Source: Syngnathus acus
Lineage: Eukaryota; Chordata; Actinopteri; Syngnathiformes; Syngnathidae
Reading direction: 5' to 3'
NCBI RefSeq assembly: GCF_901709675.1
Contig: NC_051087.1
Span: 1,072,001 to 1,136,000, forward strand
Length of the DNA stretch: 64,000 nucleotides
Part shown: positions 43,701 to 53,728 of the stretch, one piece after another
How the letters are laid out: every line of letters starts with the position of its first letter
Position numbering within the stretch: the stretch's first letter is position 1
Notes under the pieces: model-generated
What the model saw: only the letters and a program-made list of their open reading frames with translations
Databases searched by the model: none
What the model was told of the DNA's origin: nothing
Program-made: the position numbers and the translations under genes

Positions 43701-45728
43701 GGCCCATGCGCCTCCACTTGCGCCTGCACACACACACAAAGGTAGTCATCACACCGCCCAGTCAAGACGATTGATTAGGTGGACCTACTCCTGACGGCGA
43801 CGGCGGCCGCGCTGGTGGCGGTGCCGTGGGGGTTGGTGGCCACGGCGCTGTAATCCGCACTGTCGCTCACTGCACACCTGAAAAACGATGTTCAAAAACT
43901 GTAACAATGACAATCATACAAAATGGTCCAATCATGGTCAACATGGGGTCATGAATAATTGCGCAATATTTTGGGATGAGACTGTGGGATTAAGTTGTGT
44001 TTTTAATCAAAAGACCAAAGTGGACTAAACAGAGAGCACTGCTGCATGCGTGCGAGACTTTGCAGGGTGTCTGAAGGACAAGCAGGCTTGAAAAAAAAAA
44101 GCAAGGCAAGAATTTGAGGCTCCAATGACGCAAAGGTCAGCAGAGCTGTAAACAGCTGAAGAGTCTCCAAAGATATCAGGAGGGGCCGCCCCCACCTCCA
44201 CGACAGCGTTGAAACATTTCACCCCAACGCCCAAAATGTCCCCTCGCACAAAGAAGCTCGGCTTGATTGCAGGCAGCCATTATTTATGACGCCAAATATT
44301 TTTCTCGACGGGACAGACTTTTCTTCAAGCGCTGTGTCTTGCCATCCCTGAAATGTGCGCGAGTCGATTATTGATCAGAGACACACAGGGTGAGGTAGGG
44401 GGGCCGGCGCCGAGCTTTGAAATTCTATCGGAAGGAATTTCCACATCATGTCGAGTACGAGTGCGCGGAGAGGCGTTGGTGCTGTCGTACCTGCTAATGA
44501 TCAAACTGTGGACTCCATACTTGCTCTCAATCTTGTACTTTCCGGGAGTACTCAGAGGGTCCACCGGGACGCCTCCTTTGTACCTGCGCACGAGCGTGAC
44601 CTTTGACCTCTGGGTATAACTCGATGTGGAAGACGGCGGTAGGGGCTGTACCATTTCACGACGGGCATGGGGGTTCCCAGCACGGTGCAGAAGAGTTTGA
44701 CGGACATCTTCTCCCACACGGTGTGAGGCCGCAGAGCCACGATGAAATCGGGCATGCGGGGGATTTCCTCCAGCAAATCCACTCTCCTGTACATCTTCTC
44801 TTTCACCTGATGATGCACATGGTTCGAGGAACAAGATCTTGGCGGACAGAAGCGGAGCGCGCTTGCCTCTTTCTCGATGGCCAGACTATCCACTTGAGCC
44901 TTGGTGGAGATCCTCATTCTGTGGAGTTCCTCCTGGATGGCAGCCAAGCCCTTTTCCACTTTTTTGCTGACTCGCAGGTACTCCTCCGTCTCTCCTGTCT
45001 CCTCGCTGGTCCTATTGAATTTGGATCAAATGTGATGGAGGACAAAGCGGCCACGCGTCATCCTCACCTGTGCCGGAACACCGGGATGGTGTACGCTTGT
45101 TCCGCCATCGCCTCCGTGGCCTGCACCTGCCTCGCCGACTTGGAACTTGACTTCTGGCTGAAAGGGGGGAAAATAAAAAGTCAGCCGGCGTCATTTTGTC
45201 TCGCAATTTGTTGCCGTGGAAACCTCACGCCTTAGAATTGAAAGAAGAGCAAGGACATTTGCACTTGACATTTGGTGCTCAAGCTGCTGGTGGCCACAAG
45301 TAGGTCATGCACCCTGTGACACGGGGTCGGGGGGGGGGCAGAACAACACCAGCATTGCCACATTTTCCCAAGTGCATTGGAAAAAACAGAAGGAAGCGGC
45401 TAAGCGTCAGCACTGTGGAGTCATTCTTCAAACGACGCCAAGCTAGCCAAGCGTCTTTGGGTTTTTGAAAAGCGCGATACAAATTTAATGAATTATTATT
45501 ATGCTACGGAGGCGCGTAGAGAAAGCTCAGCATGAAGGCCGAGAAGGAAAAATGATTTCCACCCCGCGCCAACAGAACGCAGCCAAGCAGCGAGAGGCAG
45601 CCTCCGTCTCGGCGTGGGTACCTTTGCTGAGAGACCACGATGCGCTTGGTGCTGTACTGATAAGCCAGATCGCTTTTCACTTGGCTGTGGCGCTTGCGCT
45701 TGTACCAGGGAATGACTGTGGACGCCAT
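35707..45728 (-). CDS. myom2: Myomesin-2 (M-protein) of the sarcomere M-band
   Basis: Structural protein cross-linking myosin and titin at the M-band of striated muscle. I joined 36 coding exons in frame: 45622-45728, 45068-45157, 44867-45011, 44652-44806, 44491-44583, 43789-43877, 43685-43723, 43449-43613, 43224-43385, 43013-43154, 42585-42796, 42091-42218, 41825-42020, 41735-41752, 41086-41263, 40896-41017, 40373-40560, 40171-40297, 39935-40113, 39758-39872, 39530-39689, 39355-39461, 39236-39280, 39018-39157, 38736-38880, 38602-38661, 38473-38540, 38290-38403, 38131-38218, 38020-38058, 37838-37943, 37213-37376, 37048-37084, 36943-36965, 36809-36864 and 35707-36456. Product about 1583 aa (human MYOM2: 1465). 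Order: unique head, Ig1 (about 125-226), Ig2 (240-348), five Fn3 (355-883), Ig3-Ig7 (884 to about 1420), repeat tail. ALRPHTVWEKMSVKLFCTV, GGLPDVVTIMED and WVQCNDAPVKVCKYPV favour MYOM2 over MYOM1. Odd: a GC donor after exon 3, an 18-nt exon 14 and a Pro/Thr/Lys tail absent from the human protein. Confidence 0.9.
37640..37755 (+). mobile_element. 3' end of a fish retroposon with CT microsatellite tail
   Basis: In the myom2 intron 37377-37837, CTGAATTTCCCCCCGGGGAT then TAATAAAGTATCT runs into a (CT)n tract at 37697-37754. This looks like the 3' terminus common to several teleost LINE/SINE copies, which usually ends in an ATCT or CT simple repeat. Only the tail is recognisable; the family is from memory of such tails. 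Confidence 0.55.
41514..41684. mobile_element. Candidate TTAA-flanked MITE in a myom2 intron
   Basis: TTAA at 41514 is followed by CATGACTCGGGTCAAATTGA. TTAA at 41681, read on the minus strand, is followed by GCTTCCTCACATGCGGGTCA. These make imperfect terminal inverted repeats around CGGGTCAAATTGACCC-like cores about 170 bp apart. TTAA target duplication is the mark of piggyBac-type elements. No transposase is present. Confidence 0.4.
45415..45504 (+). mobile_element. SINE/LINE 3' tail remnant in myom2 intron 1
   Basis: The sequence CAAGCGTCTTTGGGTTTTTG then AAAAGCGCGATACAAATTTA then ATGAATTATTATTATG matches, in pattern, the AAGCGTCTTTGAG...GAAAAGCGCTATATAAAT...TTATTATTA tail shared by L2-like LINEs and derived SINEs of vertebrates. 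Only the tail is evident. Confidence 0.55.
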
Positions 45729-48256
45729 GACGGGAACGCTAGAAAAGGAGCCTTGACCAAGAAGGGGGGAAAGCATCATCACCACATCACCAATAATAAT
45801 TTTCTCTGTCTGGCTCTGAACAGAAGGAAAATACTAGACAAGAAAAAACAAAAGCACCATTTTTTTTTCTTCAGTGAGCAACAAAATGAGCAATCACTTT
45901 GTGCTGCTGTCCAAAAAGCAACCAAAAATCAGCCAGTCGCAGATGCTGAAGTCAGAAAACTCCCCAAAAAGCAAGATATGTAAAATTCTTTGACTGATGT
46001 GAACTTTTATTTGAAACAGTTTCACATTGGATCCTCGTTCGCACAAGAGCTGCAAAACAATTCTGTATACGATGTAACATGCATGCCGGGCCAGTAGGCG
46101 GCGACATCACTCTTGCAAACATATTTGAATCACCACTACAGTCGAAATCCAACGCTTTGCCCAACGAGGCACAAATGTCAAATATGCTATTTTGCTTCCG
46201 ATTCACAACTTTTTTTAAAAACAAAAATTCTGCCCCCAAAAGGCCATTTTGCCTTCCGGTCCATAAAACATTCTCAAGTCCAAACCTGACAGAAGGCTTC
46301 ACTGAAATTTGGTCGAAATATCACTCATGAGAAGAGCCACAAAATCACAAGGACAAACTCAGCGGCCTTTGAAATGTTTGGCCCGACAACCTCAAGGCGC
46401 TCAGCTATGAATAGCTCACAGCTGTCAGCCGTGATTGGATAAGTACGTCTTAGCAAAAAAATGTTGGCTTTCTGGATTTTTATTGTCAGCAACAAGGATG
46501 AACTAAAATGACTAAGCTCATTTACTTATCTTTATATTGATGACTTTTGTGAGTACAATCAGCACATGACATTCAATTCATATTTTCATTTTCCTATACA
46601 CAGCTCTGTTGTTACGGGTCGATTTGACCCAAAGCTACTTTAGCCGTATGAAATGATATGCTGGTGGTTTAAATTTCTGGGCTCAAATTAACTCAGAGGA
46701 TTAGAAATGTTAGTACTTTGAGATAAGGGTTTTGGAGGGGTCAATTTGACCCGAGGCTGTGTAAAGTCTAAATATATTTAGGCCCATTTAGAAAGTCAAA
46801 AATGTGAGAAGATTCTTCTTTCCCTCTTCGTCTTCAGCTGTCTAAAATGAACAATCGACATGGACGGGCCACTTGGGCAGTCGCCAAGTGACTAGTCAAC
46901 TTCTATTTGTCATCCTTTTGCGGGCGGGCTGCTAAAAGCGCAATGTCAACAAGAGGGTTAGTGGACAATTCCAAGCGGAGACAAAAGCGGGAACTTACCC
47001 CCGAGAGATTAAATGAGCGCAAAGCAACGGCGGCGTTGGCGGACGTGGATCAGGAGGCACTTTGCTGGTGGGAAGAAAAACATTGGCCACATTCGCCCCT
47101 CGCAGGCCGGGGGCATGCCGATCACCTTCCACCCCATGTATGGACGCGCCGGCGACTATATATAGCTAGTACCTACAAATTTTGCTTTCTCTCTATCCAT
47201 CAGACCAGCTTCTGATCATCTGCATCATCTACTAACTCATCCACTCATTCATTACTTTCCCCCCATTATTAGTTTTATTATTGTTTATATGAATTATTCT
47301 CATATTTTTGCTTTCCGGTAATTGGCCCTTTACTATTCTTCATTGGTAAACGATTCAATTTAGCAGTTAATTGGCATTTAGGTTGATTGACTTACAAATT
47401 TACAGATCATTTATTTGCGAGAAGGTGGCAAAAGCCCGACGAAACCTTTTTAGGATGGGGGCAGGGGTCGCCTATCCTCCTTGGCTGCACACTTGCGGAC
47501 AGCAGTCAGTTATTTTTAAACTCCTGAGACGCACGCACGCACGCACACGCCTCATGTCTTACTGTACAAGTCACAGACGATCTTTCCGTTTGTGAATACT
47601 GCGCATGCGCAGGATCCTCCTCCCCACGCTTCCCTGCTGTTTTTAGGAAACGCCGTCTCAATATATGACATGAATCAATCAGGCCATAAAATAAGTTATT
47701 TTCACGAACTATACAGATAAACATACATGTCCAAAAGAAATTTGGTGAACAATGCATCACTTCTAATTTCCTTCTCAGTGCAGACCGAAACAAAAACGAT
47801 TCACCAAGAATAACTCGCGTTTTGTTTTGTTGTTCAACCAATGTCCTCCTCTTCTCAAAGACGTCAAAAACTGGCTTTCTTTTGCGAGAACTTTCATCAT
47901 CACGACATTCAGCCACTTTCACTCAGAAGTCAAGCAGGGAACGCTACAACTAAACAAGTGTCCAAAATTAGCGGTGTTTTCATCACAAATACGCGCATGC
48001 GCAGTGCTTGGCGTAGGGGCGTGAGCGAGCATAGATAAAGAAATAAAACACGGAAAATAAATTGACAAGTTAACTGACCAATGTTGCCATTATTTACTAA
48101 ACGTCCGTCAGTGTGATGTGGGGAGAATAACTCGATTAACTGACGCCACTAAAAAAACATGAACAAATCTCCATTTGTTTTTATTGACACATTCGCACAA
48201 CCTCTTTTTAGAAAGGTCAAAATAAATATGAATTTTTTTTCAAAAGTGTCACTTGG
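45729..48256. other. Spacer between cdc6 3' end and myom2 5' end
   Basis: No coding exon was recognised. It should hold the myom2 promoter. Noted: paired GGGTC(A/G)ATTTGACCC words near 46616 and 46740, resembling the MITE in the myom2 intron; CTATATATAG at 47156-47165, which fits both a MEF2 site and a TATA box, with a CArG-like CCATGTATGG at 47134; and two NRF1-type GCGCATGCGC palindromes near 47601 and 47994. Confidence 0.45.
47134..47165. promoter_or_regulatory. Candidate muscle cis-element cluster upstream of myom2
   Basis: CCATGTATGG (one mismatch to the SRF CArG box) and CTATATATAG (perfect MEF2 consensus) lie 22 bp apart, 1.4 kb above the myom2 ATG. The combination would suit a striated-muscle gene, but the sites are short and the distance is large. 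Confidence 0.3.
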
Positions 48257-48262
48257 TTTATT
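48257..48262 (-). terminator. cdc6 poly(A) signal
   Basis: A minus-strand AATAAA lies about 100 nt beyond the cdc6 stop at 48364; another lies near 48178. Confidence 0.6.
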
Positions 48263-48363
48263 GACAACAACAAACTCTCAGACTTTTAAAAACTGTCCAA
48301 AGTTCTCAGCAAAAATGAGAATAACAAAAAAATTCCATAAAAACGAATTGACAGCGGCTAAGT

Positions 48364-51281
48364 TCACTGGAGCCCCGCCGCCAGGATGCTTCCGACTAGC
48401 GTGCGATCCTTCAGAGCGTTTTCAACCGCCTTCTCGTCGAGCTTCAGGAACACCTGAAGAAAATGGATGAAACGTTACACATCGTAACAGGGTGTCTTGA
48501 AATTGAAGAGGCCAAACGCTCGAGTCGCCGTTACCTTGGTGAGTCGAGCTTCTTTGGCCTTCTTGAGAGCGAAGACACCGCGACTCTCCAGCAGCGAGCA
48601 AAGCGACAAACACTCCGACTGGCTGATCCCGCCCACCTGGCGTCGAGCGGCTAGTCGGCTGTGGACCTCGTGGAGCTGCGAGGGTGTGACAAGAAAAGGT
48701 CAGCGCGCTAAGCTCGGCAAAACGTTGGCTTGCACCGCGACGTTACCTTGCCGAGCGGGACCTCCTTGCTCTTGCCGGCCCGCACCAACATCAGCAGGCA
48801 GCACACCAGAAGTTTCTGCTGCAGCGGGAAACTTTCGTCGGTGCACGATGCCATGCGGTCGCCGTACACCTCGGACAGGACCCGCGCCACCTGGGGAACG
48901 CCGGCCGACACGCTCGACGAGTCTGAAATCACACGCGTGACCTCGGCGTGAAAACCAAATCGACGACTTGAACAGAATCAACCCCAAGACAAACTGACGA
49001 CATCGTCACGACGGCAGCGGCGGAGGCTCGGACCTGCGGCAGCACGCTGATCCGCCTTCTTCCTGTGTTCGGACTCGACGATCTCGACCGCCCGCCTGCC
49101 AACACACCGTCCATGGAATCAAGCAATAATATCAAACGATCGCTCATTCGCCAGCGCGTCCACCAAGACGAACCTGCAGATGTCCAACGCCTTCCTGGCG
49201 TCTCCCGACACCGACGAGACTTTACGGGCACAAAACTGAACCGCTGCTGCATCCAACACGCCCTCCGTGCATGCCTGATGACAATAAAATACAGACATGA
49301 TATACTGGACACACACAACACAGCCCTGAGCGTATCGCGTGGGTACCTGCGCGAGTCGGTCTTGCACGATGGCGCTGAGCTGTTCTCGGCTGTACGGCGG
49401 GAAATTGAGCAGCAGGGGGCGACAGCCAGGCCTAGCCTGAAGGCGGGGTAGGATGCGGTCCGTTAGGTCCAAGGCGTTGGCGATTCCTACATCACATAAG
49501 GGTCATTTTAGTAAGTGGATCTGGATCGGGCCTGGACATCCTGACGAGCAGATGACGATTATCTTACCGACAAGACAGAGTCTGGATTTGGGCAGGTGTG
49601 GCCACTCGAAAATGGTGTACAGGACGTCTTGGCTTTTGCTGTCCAGCTGGTCCAACTCGTCCAGAACCAACAAGCTGAACAACAAGGAACTATGTTGAAG
49701 TGGTTTTGTTGAAACCAAAATCCAGTATCAGTTGTCATCTCGATGCCACCAAAACTATGTTGACGGAAGTTGTGAAGTTTCATTTGAACAAAAGTAGTGC
49801 TTTGCTACACCACCTATAGGCAATTTAGAAGCATGTGGTGTCAATTGGTCAGGGATTTTGTGTACTCACACAGCCGGTCCAGGTCCGGTCAGGTGTTTCT
49901 GCAGACCTTTGGGGCCGGCAGACACGCTCAGCTTGTTTGCCAAAAGTGGGAAAATGGCGTGCGAGCTGCGCAGGTTCATGCAGTTCACCAGCAACGTCTG
50001 CACCTCCGACAACTCCTCCTAAACAACAAAAAGAGATAAAAAAAAAATGCTTTCATTGACCTCTCGGTACAAAACTATAACTGGAAAAGGATTTTGAAAA
50101 TCACCTCCTCATATTTGTGGATTTTATTTATTTTTCTTTGGTTGGAGCTTTACCTTCATGTCGCGCAGGACCCAGTTGAGACAGGCCGTCTTCCCTGTCC
50201 CGGGCGCTCCGGAGACGTAAAGGCTGCCGGGTAGCCGCCGCACGGCCGTCTTGTCCAGGAAGCTCCGGATGGAGGCGCACTCCGCTTCTCGGGAGAGGAG
50301 GCGCTCGGGCGCCGCCGTGTGCAGCGCCTGCTTCACGCTCGCCAGGCCCTGCTCTGCAATGAAAATATAATAAAGAGTTTTTATTTCAATCACATTTACA
50401 AATGCAGAACACTTCTCGTCACTTAAAAAAAATAGCAGAAGTCCTTTGTGATGACATTTTGCTTGGAGTAGACGTTTGGAATTTAGGTAACTGCATTATA
50501 TTAGTTTACCACTAGATGGCACTAAACACAATGGGATTTAATTTGGACAGGGCATCCGTAAATATAAAAATCTTAGAATGTGAGATTTGTAAAGTTCAGC
50601 AAAATGAACCAACAAGTTTTCCGCACGTTCGCGATCCAACAAAGCACAAAACAAATACTTACTTTCAGCGAAGAGCCGACACGCCTCAGCCGCCGCCGCT
50701 TTCTTGTCAGGGCTCGGCCTCGCCGGGCTACCGGAGACCAACTCCAGGCGCCTCGGCGTCGAGGCCGCGACGGGAGAGGACGGCGTCGGCTTGCGTTGAC
50801 CCGGGACGGTGGCGTTTTCGTCGAAGATTAAACGTCGCTGAGAAGACTGCGACACCCGCGTGGACGCTTTGCTCTGCTTGGGAGGCGACGCCAGCAGGGC
50901 GGTGTCCACGTTGACAGCATTGTCATCACCTTAAATGAAAATCGGACAAAAGAAATTCACATTCAATTAGGGTTGCTACGGTGAACCAATTTAAAGCATT
51001 TTAACATCTGTGCTTATCTTAGTGAGCAAAGACTCACTTGTGCGTTTCCGCGGGCTAAGGGGAAGCCTCACCGGGGTGCCCGGTGAGACAGAAAGCTGGG
51101 TCGGCGGGGCGTGAATGGCATCCGGTCGTCGGGGCGACAGCGCGGCGGGCGTCGTCTTCTTCCCATGGGCTTTGGTGGGCTCAGGCGGGTTTGTTTTGGA
51201 CTTGGGCAGCACCCTGGCGGATTTGCGTCTGGGGAAGGACAGGGTGGGCTGAGCGTGAGCCTGCGAGCGAGTGCTCGGCAT
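48364..51281 (-). CDS. cdc6: CDC6 replication licensing ATPase
   Basis: AAA+ ATPase that works with ORC and CDT1 to load MCM helicase at origins in G1. Eleven coding exons: 51038-51281, 50663-50929, 50154-50353, 49870-50018, 49568-49674, 49347-49486, 49174-49274, 49034-49095, 48747-48922, 48535-48675 and 48364-48453. The product is 558 aa (human 560). The N terminus MPSTRSQAHAQPTLSFPRRK matches the family and carries several S-P cyclin-CDK sites (LSPRR, LPLSPRKR). Walker A is SGAPGTGKTAC (about residue 220), Walker B LLVLDELDQLDSKSQDVLYT (about 288) and sensor-region sequence LDLTDRILPRLQARPGCRP; a winged-helix domain follows, ending LVGSILAAGLQ. The ATG lies a few nt inside its exon, so a noncoding leader exon exists further up. 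wipf2 lies upstream in the same direction, as in human 17q21. Confidence 0.95.
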
Positions 51282-53728
51282 CTCCAAACCTAGAACAGAA
51301 ATAAAAACACACTCGTGAGTGAGCATAGACATGTTTGGTTATTCATGAAGCGTTTGACCTCATTTAGAATGAAATATTGGGGGGAGAAAAAAAATTGCAG
51401 TCTTAAGCAAATGCGCAAATTTAAAGATGTGTAGCAATGCAATCTAAGTTTTTTTTAAACATGTGGCGAGACAAACACATCTCTGAACGAGCGTTGCCAA
51501 CCTTTGTGGCAGCGCGGGAGGTAAAAGTTATTTGTTTTGGGGCGCTAAACTAAAGATCGGATTAGTAGCGCCGAGGAAAAACGAAATATTTCACGTAAGA
51601 ACACGCCAAAACGCAATTTGATCAAATAATCATCATAAAGTGTCGATCCAATGCAAATAATTGAGGCGACTTGGATCGTTTAAAGGGCAAACATAATCAT
51701 CAATAGCCGCTTACTTCCGTATTTGACAAATACGCACCCATAATATGCTATATCGGTACGACTTAAAGTGTTTGTAAACTCACCTTTTTGTGAGGGTCGT
51801 TTTAGAAAAAGTTGCGTGTTGTCGTTTTTGGGTCGTGCTGCTACTGCTCTTTTCTTCTTTGCTCTCGAACGCAGCAAACTTCAGCGCCAAATATTGACCG
51901 CCTTCGCAGCCGCTTCCGGCCGACTTGCCGCTCTCTGATTGGTCCAACCCTTTCCGGCTCAATGCTCATTGGCCGCGCCCCAAAGACACAGGATGTTACG
52001 TTTCAGGGACCATTTGAGGCGAGGCGGGAAATTCGACAGCTGTTGGTTTTGCCGGGAAAAGATGTTAAAACACTAACATACACTTAACGGGGGAGGGAGA
52101 AGTGTTACACATTCTGCGACTTTCAGTTTAATTTCATGCATCGTGCCATGTTATGATTGACACGTTCGCCAAATTTCATGCTGATTGAAGAAATTGGCGT
52201 CAGGGGCTGATATTAAGACCCCATCTATTTTAACAAGGATTCGAAGGAAAAAAAAAAACGTCACTCCCTGAGTCCCCTTTTCCCCAACAGGAATACTTTT
52301 ATTCAAAACGTTTTCATGTGATAAAAACATGGCTGATTAACAAGAAAAAAAACCGTGAGGCGGCAAATGTGACACCAGAGTGACCCTGAAGATGATCATA
52401 ATGAAGATGATGACGTCATCTGTGCACGCTGCTCCTCGTTAGAACTTTCCTATATTACACTCTTTGTACAGCACAAAAATAGATCAATGGTAACTAGGAT
52501 TAATGTATTCTATGGTGTAAATATACATTTGCAAATAGATTCCAATATTGTTTTAAATAAAAATAAATTTAGCACAGGTACCGTTATGGGACACAACGCG
52601 TGTAAGGCAACTGACGAGCAGCAGGGGGCGCCCCATCTGGAAGTGTTTTTTCATCTTGTGGATTCACAGCTGAATCGGTTTTTATTTTTTTCCTTTTAAG
52701 CTTAATGATCATTAAAAGTGACACAAAGACGCTCCGTCCTCTACATTCTCTCTGGCACTTTAGTGTTTCTTTTTTATTTGCTTTGTTAGCTGCTAGCAAC
52801 TACGACCTGTACAAATTCTTGCATAGTAAAAGCAGCTGTGGGTCGCTTCCTGGCTGATGGACGCCGGCAACCCCCACCCCAGCCCCCCCCCCCCCCTCTT
52901 TTTCTTGAAACTATCCCTTTACGGTCAACTGGCAAAAAGCGGCCCAGTGAACGCAGGTTTTCCAAAAGTGAGACACTGGCTCTGAAGTTCTAAGTTATGA
53001 CCAATGTCCCGGTGCCGCAAGTGCAAAAATGGGCATCATGCGTCTCTGGTGGCCAATGTGCAACATAAAAATTGTAGTAGAAATCCCCCCCACCCCCTCT
53101 TCCAAATGTTAACAAGCGCAGAAGACGGAGGGGATAGAAAGAAGGGGCTCAAAACAGGAATCAACACGTTTCCCCCAAAAGACTTGACACCCTTCGGAAT
53201 GTGAAACTCAACGAGCAGATGAGGCATCCAACAATTGACTTTTCAGACTGTCATCATTTAAGCCCCACCCGCCTTTGGCACATGGATGCAGTCGTTCCAA
53301 GCGCAGCCTGGAGCGACGAAGAAAATCAAGCAGCAGAAAAAAAAAAAAGAAGAAAGGAAGGAGAGAGCCCACATTCATGCATGATCATGCTTGTGTGTGT
53401 GTCCCACAAGATCAATGCTGGCACCCGACAAAAGAAAGAAAGAAAAAAAAAAAGAAGTGTATCAAAAGAGGGAATGTGCAGTTGTGGACGCTTGTGAAGA
53501 CTTTTTCTTTTTTGGTCCTCAAAGGTTAAAGAAACACAAACATCAAAGTCTCATGAGGTTTCTTCTCTTCTCGTCTAGTCCACATGGCTGGTGCTGTGTG
53601 TGTGTTTGTGTATGCGTGTGTGTGTGTGTGTGTGTGAACCTCCTCATTCCCCACAACACCAGACCGCACCAGACCAGACCAGACGCTTGGCTGCTGGTTT
53701 CAGGTGTTGAGCTTTAAGGTGCGTGCGT
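51282..53728. other. cdc6 leader and promoter, and wipf2 3' untranslated region
   Basis: 51282-51880 is probably the cdc6 leader intron and exon, and 51884-52031 its promoter. A minus-strand AATAAA at 52298-52303 probably ends wipf2, giving a 3' untranslated region of about 1.4 kb (52298-53728). That region contains a TG repeat at 53598-53636. No other coding exon is seen. Confidence 0.55.
51884..52031 (-). promoter_or_regulatory. cdc6 promoter: E2F and CCAAT sites
   Basis: A perfect E2F site TTTGGCGC lies on the minus strand at 51884-51891, and GGCGGGAAA, also E2F-like, at 52023-52031. Between them are two inverted CCAAT boxes (ATTGG at 51938-51942 and 51968-51972) and a GC-rich stretch. 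CDC6 is a known E2F target in mammals, and E2F plus NF-Y is the usual layout of G1/S promoters. The transcript start is probably near 51860-51880. Confidence 0.65.

Noticed and set aside
46907-47215. 102-codon open frame upstream of myom2
   Set aside because: No recognisable domain, and it overlaps the MEF2/TATA-like sequence; more likely chance.
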